Source: Penelope pileata (lineage: Eukaryota > Chordata > Aves > Galliformes > Cracidae). From it: 64,000 nt of DNA. Every line of letters begins with the position of its first letter. Position 1 is the stretch's first letter. The notes under the pieces are model-generated. The model was given only the letters and a program-made list of their open reading frames with translations. It was not told the origin of the DNA and ran no database searches. This document shows positions 24,498-37,740 of this stretch, piece after piece. Both the position numbers and the translations under genes were made by a program. The stretch covers positions 867,585 to 931,584 of the forward strand of contig WBMW01005007.1 in NCBI GenBank assembly GCA_013396635.1, given 5' to 3'.

Positions 24498-27400
24498 TAC
24501 ATCTTCAAAATATGAACAGCATTGAACCCCCACTGAACTTTAGTTACACTGACATACTAGAAAACATGGTATAGAAATTCACGTTGACTTTTGAAAGCTC
24601 ATATGAATATAAATAAACATAGAATTGCTACCTTCATATACATATGCATATGAGCACATACACATTTTCCATTGTTTTAACTGGAACATCTTAAAGATAT
24701 AAAAATAAGTTCAGACTTCCTGTTATTGTTGAGTGAAATCATAGTGTCTTAATTCAACTCTGCATCTGCTGTCTCTCAATTTACTCTGTAATGGTTGCTT
24801 CTTTCTTCCTTACCTACAATCTGGCTTTGAAGAAAGCTTATTTTCAATAAGGCTTAAACTGTAGAAGACCAGAACTCTGTGGGGAGGAGAACCAATCTTA
24901 ATTGTAATCTTGGAGTGAACAGTGTGAGTAAGATCCAGCCTCTTTACGTGCTTTTTTAGTCAAGGTCCCCACAAGACAACAGTTCTATTTTTTTTTTTTT
25001 CTGTGTTCTAACTTGGATCACCTATGCCAGTCAGCCTATCCTAGTAGTATAGTATTTAAACATTAGGGAACATATTTATTTTTGTGTTAGGGTGAACATT
25101 TATTCTACATAGAGAATTGTTGAGTCTTTTATGCTTTATACAATAGAAATAGTACAACAAAAACAAGGTCACAGCAACAGGGTCTGATAGTTACAGCCTG
25201 TGTGAGTTGTTAAAATACAGTTATTGTAAGAGTCACTAGGGAGATAAGACTTTGGAAAGGGATACTTTTTCTGGAAAAGTTCTGGAAAAAAATTGTCTAA
25301 AGCAAATGTCTACTAGAAAGAACCCCATCCAAATATGGAGGAATTTACTGAAAGGAAAATTATTTGATTAGTGAAGCTATCCTCTGCCACTGAGTTCTAG
25401 GTAAATGCATCTTAAGATCATTCACTCTTCAGATGTTTGGGGGTCAGTAGTTTATTCCCATCTATTACCTGTGAGCAGACTAGTGTCATGCCTCCATTGT
25501 TTTAAGCTAATTTTGGTTGTCTTTTTATAACTTGGAAAAAGATCATAAATAATCATATATACAATTAGATCAGTGAGAGAATGCTGTTAAAAATATTCAA
25601 CATATGTCTAGTTGCTCAAGTAGGATAAAGACAGTCTCCCTTTAACACAAATCTAATTAAAACCAGCTTACACAGAGTGTCTCCAGAGAATGTTGAGACG
25701 ATGTGGAAAATATGCACATTTTAAATCCCAGGATTTAAATCTAGCAAAGAAAAGAATGTAAAAGAATGTAGAAGTATTTTCAATAAAATTTAGAGGCCTA
25801 AGTACTTTTTTTTTTTTTTTTTTAACTCATTTGCAAGTAGGATCTTCGGTTATTTGAGTATATTTGAAAATTTTATCTTTGGCCTATAGCACAGGTTTTC
25901 CAGCTGGATTTCAGATTCTGTGGACAATACCACCATTGACTAACCTAGCTGATATCATTACGTGATAGAAGAAATGGAGTTCTAAATAATTTTGTTCATC
26001 CTTTAGAAGACCCAGGAAGTACTCATGAAGAAGTATATTCTGCATTAAGCATGAGTGACTGGAAATACACCCCCACATTACAGACTTACTCCCAAGCACT
26101 GTGGTCCAAAGTGATTTCTGAGCAGTATCAAGCACCAGGAAGGAAAATAAATCACAGAAAACAATTCGAGCAGGAAAGATTAAAGTATCCAAACATATGG
26201 AACACAACTGCAAAGGATCTAAACCACATTCTGTATTTTAGGGAATGGGTGCTAGTAAAAAGAAAAATGCCGGAAGAATCATCTGATAGCAGGAGATTCT
26301 GGTTTTCTTAGTGTTTTTGTTGGTAATCATGCAGAGGAAGCTAACTGTGCAATGGTATTGCATATAGCTGTAGAGTGTCATTCCTCAGGTAAGACCAACA
26401 CATTTGTTCTTAAAACATGTATGCTTTAAGCTTGAAGACAGAAGATAAATTAAACTTTGTGAGAGTCTGTGGCTGATCTAAGGCTGAAAAGGTGTTTGCA
26501 ACTGAGAGTATTATCTGAGATAAAAGACCAGCTCTTGATCTACAGAACAGAAATCAGAGAGACATTCAAGAAGACTTAGAATTAATCCTTTACAGGGTGA
26601 TTTTCATTTTCCCAGCAACAGCTACCACATTGACCAGGCTGAAGTTTCTGACCACATAGCCAAGATTAAAAATGAGAAGTTATCACAAGGAAGGAGTGTA
26701 AGCAAGTGGAGCTGGTTCAACGTGCATGCAATAATACCTGAAACTTGCACAAGGTGCCAAAATCAGGATAATGTAATGATGTGAGAAATGCAAGGAATGC
26801 CATTTGTTTTTGAGAAGGGATTTCTTAACTGCCTGCAGTCTATTAAGGTTTCAATATAGACATGCTTAGACTGCTCCATTCTTAGTACTAAATAGTACAG
26901 TACTAAAAAACTCAAAAATGCAAAGTAAAGAAATTCCTCCATTTCAATTTCCTAGGCACAAAATAGATATTTTTGCATGCAGAGAAGCACTTCAGTCTGT
27001 GGAGATAGGTGTCTGTCATCTAAGCTCTGGTGTATCTTCCTCCATCTAAATTTGCAAAAGAAATAAAACCAACAATTTATGAATTCTTGAATTCCATAGG
27101 TAGGAGAGGAAGGCTCAAGGTCACGTTTCTTTACTTTGCATTTCTGATTTTAGAAGCAAGCTATGCAGGGCAGCTCTCCAAAGTTTTACATGTCATTCAG
27201 TTCTGTTGCTGACCTGCTTAAAAACTTGAACTTTATCCTCATGGGATGACTGTGAAAACAGTGTGAAGCTGCATTTTACTTGATAGTTCAGATCTCGTCA
27301 GGAAATGTCCAGCTGCTGAGTCAGTAAGTTTTGTACAAAGCTTCCCCATAAAGCAGTTCTAATACTGGATTACTTCCAGTCTACATTTTTGTCCCCTTGT

Positions 27401-30400
27401 TGAATTATGGGGCATGGATTTTTTCAAACAAAGCCCTTGCTGCCTGTCATTAATCCTTTTGGGTAAGCAAATCAGCGAGCCTTTTAATCACAGAGATTGG
27501 CAAACCCACTCCCAGCAAAGCATCGCAAACCATCTGCCAATTTCACAACTATCAGATCCATGAGTGAATGAAAGAACAAGATAAACAGCATGGTACGGAA
27601 TGCCACAGCTAAATAAAAAATCAGAACCATCACAGGGGAAATGGATTATTGCTTTATCATAGCACAATCCATTGAACAGTTAAATCTTGACACATCGTTC
27701 CTATTATGGTATCCTTGGCTCCAAAGTGCAAGTCTAAGCACAGACACGTTCCCATGTATTATGAAAACAGAAGAAAGCAGTCAGACACCTAGCAAACATG
27801 AACATCACAGAATCACATATAACACACATTTTCACAGGATACCTTGTTCTCATTGCCTACAAAGATGCTAAATTTGCTCAGTAATTATGAAACAGCACTT
27901 CAAAATAAAACGTAAGACTTTGCACCCTTCTCACTCACAAATATTATAATTTGTGTCCAGTATAGTTGTGTAAGAGCAAAATTGATGGGATATGAAATAC
28001 TCCTTCATAACAGTGACAGGCCAATCTCACAGCAGAGTAGTCACTAAAACTAGGTGCAAAATAAAGCCAAAGACAGGTCTGTTTTGAAACAGTCAAATAA
28101 ATACGGATGGGAGGTAAGGGTCAGTCCTTCTGTACATTTGGATTAGAATAATTCATCCGTTGTTTCAACATATCTCGTTCTAGAGAAAATAAAAAAAATA
28201 AAAAAAGGAAGAAAAATCCCTATGTTAAAATGATTGAAAATGACTGTGTCTAACCACCATCACAACACACACAAATCTACGCTGGCTCTACTCACAGGGA
28301 AGGACGTAGCTTAGAGCACAGCTGAAAAGCATTGGCAGCCTGTCCTTTGGGGCCCCTTTTGAGGCTCCCCAGCATTGCACAGATCAACCCTAACCGTAAC
28401 ACCCAAAGTTTCCAATGTAAGTCCACAACTCATACAGAGAGCTGACAGTAATGACCTGAAAAAAGTCCAGCAGTAAACACAAACTGTAAAAATTGTAATT
28501 GCTTTTGCCCCTCCCCTTATCCCAGGCAGATATTCCCACCTTCACAGACAGCAGTTGCAGGAAAAGTTTAGAAACAACAATTGGTTGGGCATTAACCACA
28601 AATTACAACCCAAAGGCATAATCCAGAGGTGAGAAGAAAGAGCCCCTCCCACATTGGTTTGGCTGCTTCTCCTCAGGCCTCTTGTGCTGGGCAGGGCCTA
28701 GCGCTGTCCCTTGGGTTGGAGGGGAGAGGCACTGCTCGCTGAGCTGCAGCAAGCAAGACCCTGTTAAACTGCTGTTCAACAAATTACAGCTTCTCAAAAT
28801 GAAAACAAATACAGAAGCTGGTAGTGAACAGCGCTGCCTTAATGCTGAGAAGGGAGTCATCCTGGATCTGCAGCTCCCAGCTGGGCTTCCAAGCCCCAGG
28901 CAATCAGAAGAAAGGCAGATGCAAACCCATAGCCCAGGCTCCTCAGCAGAGCATGGTGGCTGCACCTGTGCCCTGCAAGGAGCTTCTCTAGCCATCGTCT
29001 CTTTTCAGCCTTCTGAGATACAGTATTAGACCCCTCTGAACATTTCTGGGTACAATAAGTACAAGATGAATTGGGAACATGAGTTACTTCCATGCTGCTG
29101 ACTACAGGATAGCCAGAAACCAGCCCATTTATGCTCACCCTCCACCACAGAGCTGAATGATAAGGCCAAAATAATGCCTGGAGCTCTTCCTAGGAACAGC
29201 ATGGAGGCTCTTAGACAAGATCATGTCCTGGACCGTCATTGTTAGCTGTGCAGATGTACATAATAATGTTCCCTGTGGTATACAGTGACCACAAGGAACA
29301 CTCTTAGGGAAAAAAAAAAAAAAAACAAAAAACAATAACACCTCCTTTATTTTGTTTGTTTGCAATTTTTCCTAAAAGGCACCAAATCATTGTTGACATG
29401 AGGCAACATTTTAGCCAGTGTTTTCAAATTTGGATGGTCAAATTATATAAAAAAGGAAATGGCCTGACTGACAGAAGTGTAATGAATTAAGTTGCTGCAA
29501 TTTGGAACCTTTGGCAATCAACTTCTGTGTTTACTTCTGCTGTGTAAACCTTACTTAAGTGTTGTGCAAATGAAGAAGCAAGATTGCTTCAGACAGATTT
29601 CTAGCAAGCCCACGTAAAGTGTTGGATAGTTTAATGGTCATAAACAAGGGTAACAAAAGATTTGGACTCTACATAATGGTGATCATCAACTGAGATGATG
29701 ACACTTCCCTCAGGAGTGCTCCCAAGGCCTTCACCACCCTTCACTGATTCAGGCCCTGACCTAGTGTTTCCCATACATTAAGTATTCTGGAAAAAAAAAT
29801 GCCAGCATAACTATTAAACGTCCACATTTGGGGTATTATGCAGAAATTTACCTACAGAGTACGTAAAACCTACTCCCATAAAATATTGGTGATATTCACT
29901 TGAAAAATATCTGTGACTTCAATGGCAGAAGGGATTCAGTAGGCTAACAGGCAAAAATGGCATATGAGAAAGCTCTCCAGAAACGTATTTATTTATTGGC
30001 AATTGCGTCTAAAACTTAGAACAAATCAATCAAGAAAAGAGTTACTCAGTGATGCCTATTTGATACTGCTGCATCTATTGATTGCCCATGACTGTTATTT
30101 TTTGTTAACGGTTTGTTACATTTTCTGTTTAAGACTTACTTAGATTAAAAATAAATATATAGCTTAAGCTAAGAAGTGAGTATTGGATGCACAGGGCACT
30201 TCCAGGAAATTAATGACTAATGAGGTAAACAGAGGTGACGTCTAGGAACTAATCTTTTTAGACAACAGAAGTGCCCCTGTGGAGGTAACTTATACCATTT
30301 TTATTGCCCATAAGTTCAGAAATCACTTTCTCCTTTTTAGCACGAAGAGTTTTGAAAAGAACTAGTTTTATCTGTTGCAACTTTTTGCTAAAGCCTTTGC

Positions 30401-31423
30401 ATCACTCTCCCTGATGTGCTGGGTCTTTCCAAAGGCCTTAGACTCTGAAATTTGGCACATTCACTCTTGATTACAATTTTTAATGTTCTGCCAACAGAAA
30501 AATACCTGCAGCTTTATGCATCGGGATAGATATTTTGCTAAATTGGGTCAGCTGGCTTGCTCCTACTGGGGCAAAGGCTTCATTATATTTATAGAAGAAC
30601 CATGCCATGAGCTGGATTAAGGTTTGCTATTCTCTCTTGACTCTTGGAAGTCATCATTATTGCCATGTTCCGTGAAGCATCTATCCAAGTAAACTCAAAA
30701 AATTACAGTCTCCTGCAGGCAGAGCCTCTCAGATTTCCAGAGTGCTCTTCCTCCTTTCTACATGTACTACATTTACAACATTTTATCAGTGCCTTTTTTC
30801 TTCCACAGCCACTCTCTCTTAACCTTTCTGCAAAACATTACTGGAACCTTGTTCACACTTCATTATTTAAATTTTTATAGTTTTTGACATATTTCTTTTT
30901 TAAGACTGCTCTGAAGTGTGATGAAAAAGTTAACATGTTGTAGAGTTCAAGATGTGAAGCACAGTAAGGTTGAAGGCCAAATCACCTAATACCCAAAATC
31001 AAAAGAAAACTGATTACCTTCAAAGACATGAACCAAAAATTTATTGCTTTCACATTAGGTAATGCAATTCTGAATGCCTGGGCATTGCTCTAAGAGTGGA
31101 ATCTAGGCTGCAGAGTAAAGTGCTTTTCTCTACAGTGATTGGAATAGTTACATAAATTCCAGAGGCACTAACCTTGCTTTGCTCCTAAACCTTTACCTTA
31201 ACCAACCTGGTTCTCAACTCTGAGGACAGGAAGGGGAGGCAAGGACTGAGTGTGGTTTCATGCCCAATGGCAGGCTTTCTGCTCTGCCACACACAGATGT
31301 GAGGAGGGCAGGCATTCTTTATTCCTGTTTCACCTCCTTCCTTTGAATCTGCACATATTTTCTCCAAAGTTGCTAAAACTCTTAATAATCCAGGATGTTT
31401 TGGGAATTCTTATCTAACTTTAG
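24498..31423. other. Unique DNA, no gene seen
   Basis: No gene recognised. There are a T run at 25806-25823 and an A run at 29310-29325. The interval 28600-29030 is distinctly GC-richer and holds two overlapping opposite-strand open frames (about 130 codons on minus at 28603-28995; about 115 on plus at 28682-29029). Neither resembles a known protein. Confidence 0.5.
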
Positions 31424-31517
31424 AGACTGTGAAAAGCTGGAGGAAGAATATAAATTAATTCAAGCACGTTTGCTGGCTGATTTGTACAAAATCCAAGAAG
31501 CAATGGGCAGAACCAGA
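31424..31517 (+). other. Possible small coding exon (94 bp), unrecognised
   Basis: An exon-like interval with acceptor ATCTAACTTTAG ending at 31423 and donor CCAGA followed by GTAAGA at 31518. Its frame is open throughout and encodes about 31 residues beginning DCEKLEEEYKLIQARLLADL, followed by YKIQEAMGRTR. This is a charged, amphipathic, helix-like stretch that looks more protein-like than the AT-rich translations around it. The acceptor's pyrimidine tract is short. The surrounding open frame runs on from about 31395 to 31604 (69 codons), so the splice sites are not needed to keep it open. I do not recognise the protein. It may be chance. Confidence 0.2.
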
Positions 31518-34500
31518 GTAAGAAGGTATAGGCAGCTGTCCAGGACAGTCCATGCTTGCTGCCAGCATCTTGTCACTTGTGGTTTCAATATTTTCTTAAA
31601 CTGACTGTGCTGATCTTGAGAAGGACAGTTCCTCTCCTCTATGCAGTCTCTGCTTAGTTTCAATCCTCCATGCCTTTGGTCAGCCTCAGAGCTTGGGCAA
31701 TCACCTACAGGTTTTTTGGGCAAGAGATTTTCACTAGACTAGTCTTGAAGCGTTTACCTGAACAAAAAGTGTTGCTGCTACGTCAGGTTATTTGTGATTT
31801 ACTTGAATGATGCTGGATACTTCCAGGCAATTAAACAAAAATAATACATACAGTTTGATATTCCTCCTGTAGCGAAGCACCGCAAAACTATGATTTACAA
31901 TCAAAGTCTTCACATCTCAAGAGAGTGCTATTACTTTTACTGGTGATTACTATGGAATAAAGTTATTTAGATGCTGAAAGGATGCATAAAAACAATACAG
32001 TTTCTTTGTGAAGTCTGAACTCCCACTATAAAACCATGAAATGCATTTCCCTACAATTATTGTGAATATACTTGAAAAGAGCACGTAAAACCCTCTGTTT
32101 TTTATGACAGGCTTTTCCACGCTGGAAATAGGGAAGCGAAGATGAAAATTGCTGTCAAGTTAGAATCCCCACAATCAAGCACTCATCAGAAGCCCAAAGG
32201 TAGTCTATATGCAGACATACACGTTCATTTATTTTCTTTTACATCTTTAAAACTACTCAGATGGTGAGTTTTGTATATCAACTTTAAACTCTTTGAAAAC
32301 TTTCAAATATACCCTTACAGTAATTGTGTGACCTTGTAGTTTTTTTCCATTTTCCATTATAGTCATTTGTAGTTGAAGATTAGACTGAGTGAAAGAATTG
32401 CCAGTGAGTGCAATTTCAGAGCATTTTAGAGCATTACATAAGAGTAAACTTGTTCCTTTCATTATATGAACAGGAATAAGATGTGACACTGTGACAGCTG
32501 CAGTAACACTATGCCTAAACTTTTCTGTTAATGCCTCCTTTATCTTCTTTATTGAGGTTTTCTTCTCAGCTTTTGCCCCTGTCACTTGCATAGGCTTTTA
32601 AGTCAGCTATTGTAAAAACATGGAAATGTCCTATTCAGTCTTCCTGTGCATGGACGTGCCCCTAACACACAGCCATACCTGCTGGATCCCATGTGCTCTG
32701 AAGTCCACTGAGCCTGTCTACTGACTGATGATGACTCACGGACCAGAAGCCCTCAAGTGGTTTATCATTTCTGCCATCCCAGAAACCAGGACAACCAGTC
32801 CACTGCAGCTCCAGTCGGAGTACCTGCTACAGAATATTAACACCTTGCCTGGTGCTCACACCAGGTAGCACTGGTGCGACTGAGTAACAGCCTGGTCCTA
32901 ACAGAGACTAGGGATTGTTCCAAGAAGTCTTCATCAATGAGGCCATGATATTTTCTGGAGGAAAAAAGCTAGCTGCATGGGTGCAAATGGTATTGTGCCA
33001 CTCAAGCGAAGCACCAAGGAATGGGTTCTTACCCCATGTTACCTCCTTCTATGCAGAGGTGCAAAACATCCAGGAGAAATATATTAAACAGGCAAAGAAC
33101 TGAATTCGAGCAATCATGTTTCTTAATTTTGTAACACTCCTGTCTGAACAAAATATATTGGAGAGTTATCAGACTGACAAAGCCATGCCATGTATGGCAC
33201 TGATCCCTTTGCTGACGTGTTTCATTGGGCTAAGCAGCCAAGCCTGCCTACATGGTTCTGGCTAACCACATCTACTTCTCACTGGGGAATTTCAGGGGTT
33301 TGCCTTCTCCATATTCCCTTTCATACAACACACATACATATTTCCCTTTATTTTCTGTACAGTGATTAAAGAATGAGAAACGATCACTGTGATAGGGAAA
33401 TGTCTTTCAACCAAAGGCTCAATTGCACAGTGACAGCTTTGAGCCTGTCGCTCTACTAGCTGTCAAGCATCAGTTACAGAACTGTTGCTTTCACCCACCA
33501 CAAGAGCCAGTGAAGATGACACTGCAAGGGAAAGCTGTAATGCAGAGCTGAGCCCTTTAAATAAAAAGGAAATTTACCAACCTGACACATTCTAATTACA
33601 ACAGGGTGCTACTTCTTCATATTACTGAAGGCTTTTGTTCAGAAAATTTCTTTCTTGACCTAAGATTCCAAACTTTCTAGGGAAAATATTTTGCTTTCTG
33701 CCTTCTTACACTTACTTAAGGTGCCCTTTGTGATTGTGGATGAATTATTGAGAACTTAGCAGAATGGAAGAGGATAGTGGATGCTACCCATCTGCAATTT
33801 TTTTTTTTTTTTAAATCGAAAATCTCAAGAAACATTCTATAAGAAGCAGCGACAAAGAAGAATCCCTATATTAGTCTTCTGAGCCTGTCAGAAGTCAGTA
33901 ACTCTGCATATTGATGTGGTCAGAAAAAACTTTCTTAAGATTGGGTTTCTATTTAAAAAAAGAAGTCTTTCCAATTCCGTCTTTACATTCTTAATGTTCT
34001 ATTAGACGTCTAAATAAGGCATAATATTCAGAACATTTCACTTGCTTAAGAAAAATTACACATCAGCTGTCAAGGAAAACACTATTCAAAGTGTGTAAGA
34101 TTCTCATTCTAGAGTAACTATATAACTGAAAGTATGTATATACATTAACCTAGTACCAGGTAAAGACGCAAATGTAACTTCAAAAATTAAGTCTTTAAAA
34201 ATGGAAGTGAAAAATCAAGGTCATATTCAAAGACATTATTTTTAAAACACTGTAAGCTAAAATATATTAAACTATACACTGTCATTCAGGCAAAAGTTGC
34301 CATGAATCCTTGTCTTCGCTAAATGAATATAGATTTTGGAGATATGTTACATTTTGCCTAGCCAGCACCTACAATAATTTAAGATGCTGCTATTCTGCAG
34401 CTCTGTGTCACTGCCCTGCTGCTTGAGGTTACTGTGCTGACCTGCATTCTTCAGCCACTTAGCGTGAAATCCAGCAGCTTAGCTGGAGCCAAATTTCCAT

Positions 34501-37500
34501 GACAGTAAAAGATAAAACCACTCGACTTTGTCCCAGCTGAAGAACACTCACAGCCTGTTGATGCAGCTATCCAGCTGGAGCAGGCATTTGTTAGGTTGGT
34601 ATCAAACTTTGTGCATTTGATTACTGCGTGACATGCATTTAGGATTTTAATTGTAAAAGCCAAGAGTTATGTAAATATGAGCTTACAATTTGTACCCTTA
34701 GTTCACTTCTACAGAAACCAGGCTGCTCTCTGGGGCACTTTTTGATCTAGTTTGCAAGTAGAGCTGCTCACAAGACTGGAACTGATGTTACAGTCAAAAA
34801 TAGTCCAAAAATAATAGACGAGGTCAGATCTTCAAATAAGAAAACAGTTTTTTTTTATACAGTCAAGGTATGGATTTTGTTACTCAGTCTCTACTCACTA
34901 CATGCTCTAAACAAGCTAATTTAAACACGGAATCTTAACAGTTACGGTTTGCCCTGCAGCAAAAGCCCCAAGGAGACTTGGGTTACAGAACTAAAACTGC
35001 GGCAATCTGTACAACCTAGGTAACTGTAGGAAAAAAAAAAAGTAATTAAGTGTAATCCTCAGGCATCTGAAAAGCAAAAAATAAAATTTCATTCTCAGAA
35101 ATTATCAGTACAGTAATACCAGTGCACAAAGCTGTCTTGATCAAATTGAATTAAGCATACATCACATTCAGGCTGACAGAAATGAAGATGCTTGTAACCA
35201 TGTTCAGTATTTTCTCAGCAGTAGCTAAGGGCAGAGTTTTCTAATTGTTAGAATATAGAAATGTACCAGCAGCAAAGGTCGTGAGGAAAAAAATGCCATG
35301 TTCAATTATTTATTTGGTCAGCCCCTACACTACACAACATAATCACTTCTGTAAATAATGGAAACTTTACTCTTGTATAAATTTTGTAGTTTGTTGAAAT
35401 GCATTGGAGCATGATGTATGTAATACCCAAAAGAGTATACATTTTGTAAAATATCATTACTAGGCCCAGAAATTATTATTGTAACACCTTGTGCAGACAG
35501 GTAACAATCTGCTTTGTGTTTGCAAAATGACAAGTCACTTTCAGGCAGCCCAAACATGGCTTCTGTAACATTTGTACATTGTTTGTCAAAGATATATTCA
35601 TAGAGTCAAGAGCTTTGAAAATTTGGAATATATGTTTTGAGAAAAGAGAGTGTGGATGTTTTCTTTGGATGTCCATCTGGTTTGGATGTTGCCTGTTTGC
35701 ACGATGTGTTGATCTCCAGGATGTGATATTAGCTAAGTTACATATGAAAACCACAAAAAAATACCACAGGACCAGTTTTATTCAAAATCTGCAGCCCTCA
35801 GCACTATATACTTATTCTAACACAGCTATTCCAGAGCTGTTACCAAGACTGATCAAACCTCTCAATTTCCTTAAGGTATTTCTGACCTGCAAGTTGTAAA
35901 CACCTGAGTAAACACTGCAGTATGGCAGAACAGCTCCTTGAGGAGCAACCATGGAGGCTGTTCAGGTATTATCACAGCATAAAAATCCCTCCAACATGGT
36001 CAGACAAGATGCAGATGGGATATGAGACATGTTCAGTACGCTTTAGTCAGTGAGATTTTATTGGAAAGCATGTGGCTGAACTACATCCCCCAAACTACAA
36101 AGAGATTTGCTAAAACAAAGCTGTAAAAGCCTTGATATATAGCTGATATATACAATCAAGTCAGCAACATTTCAAAATTCTCTGTTCAGAGCGGGTGCTG
36201 AAACCTTGTGAGTACAATTTTCAGTGTGAGTAAACAAAAATATTCCAACATCACAGCATGATTCTGTGTACAGCTATGCTAGACAATGCACATACAAAAT
36301 CATTACTCTTCTACTCCATGGATCTGCAATTGTAGATATTATCTGAACAACATACCACACAGTAAGTTAAATGACACCATATAGCCCATTATTAAAAGAG
36401 CAAAGCTGAATTCCCTCCAACTTACCACATTTCCTTAATTAGTGCAAAATCTCCTTCCTCACGCTCTTATAATGTAAATTAATGAGCTACATTTCATTCA
36501 TCTACTAAATTACTATAAGATTTTTATTTCAAAAACTGAATTCTGAAAGGAAGATTCATGCTTAGCGTTGTTTTCACAGTTTGTTTTTTGATCATCTGAT
36601 AGTTAGGAAGCACAGTAGGAGATGCCTTGTATCAGGGAGGTAACTGGGGACTTATCAAAATCAGAGGATTTATCTGTAGTTAGTTGTGCTATCAATAAAA
36701 CAGCAGAGCTCCTGCTAAGGAAGCAGTTTGTTGAGGGCATGTAACACAGTAGGAACACCATGTCTGTCTTTAAAGGTGACCTGAAAAAAATTATGTGATG
36801 CTGCTGAGCTGCTTATTATGGGGCTGTTTCATTTTACAGTAGAAAACCTGTTACACAAAAACTACTCTTAAACTTGGTTTGAGAAAATCTGTAGGAAGTG
36901 CATCCCATTACACAAAGAGAAATGGTCAGCAGACGTGCAGAGTAATGATGTAAGTCAGGCACAGCACAAGTTCATACATTGATAGAAGGCAAGTATTTAC
37001 CAGGGAATATTATCACTAGTCTTTTGCTATGCCCTTAATTTCTTCAGTAGTGAGAATTTTTATTTCCTTCTCTGAAGATATAGATCAAATCTTACTTTTT
37101 AAGATAACAGTGGTGAATAGGAAAAATACAACAGGCTCAGGCTGTTAAATGACTCTAGATTTGGCTCAGGTATGGGAATGGCCTTAGCAGCCATAGGTTC
37201 AGCTCCACAGTCTATCAGTTTAACCCTCCTCTCTCTTGTCTTTATGCCACATACCCTGTACACTCAACTCTGCTCTTCGGCAGTGTCATCATCTTTTTCT
37301 AAACATATATACACTAAAGAAGCAACAAGCACCAATCTCAGGGATATGGCTGAGGGAGGGAGATGGGCCTCGTAGACTAATGGCAATTACCTCAATTAGA
37401 CAACGTCAACTGTATAATTTAGATCAACTATATAAATTCATAAAATACCTCCCTCATCTTTTTCAGCTATGCTTCTTGCCTCCTACTCATATAATACTCA

Positions 37501-37716
37501 AGATAACAGCAGCTTTGGTAAATAAAGAATACAGGAAACTACATAAATAACTACAGCTTGTCTATTTTCATTTGCCATCCAGGTCTTTATCAGCTTAAAT
37601 TCATACTAATTTCTCCTTAGGCTAAAGACAGATATCTTCATCATTTCAGCCCTTAATTTGTTCAATATTCTACTATCTGCTATCCCCTTCAGTGGGAATG
37701 AAAAGTGATTATTGTA
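31518..37716. other. Unique AT-rich DNA, no gene seen
   Basis: No gene or repeat element recognised. A patch at about 32640-32900 is GC-richer but has no open frame of note. A T run lies near 33799-33812. Confidence 0.55.
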
Positions 37717-37740
37717 TTTTACATACATATGTATGTAAAA
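37717..37740. repeat. 24-bp perfect palindrome
   Basis: A perfect inverted repeat without a spacer, each half being TTTTACATACAT, centred between 37728 and 37729. It contains alternating purine-pyrimidine steps (ACATACATATGTATGT) and could extrude as a small cruciform or bind a dimeric protein. The function is unknown. Confidence 0.9.

Noticed and set aside
29310..29325. A run that might mark the tail of a processed pseudogene
   Set aside because: No upstream similarity to a known mRNA, no target-site duplication and no open frame were found; processed pseudogenes are also rare in birds because CR1 does not use poly-A tails.
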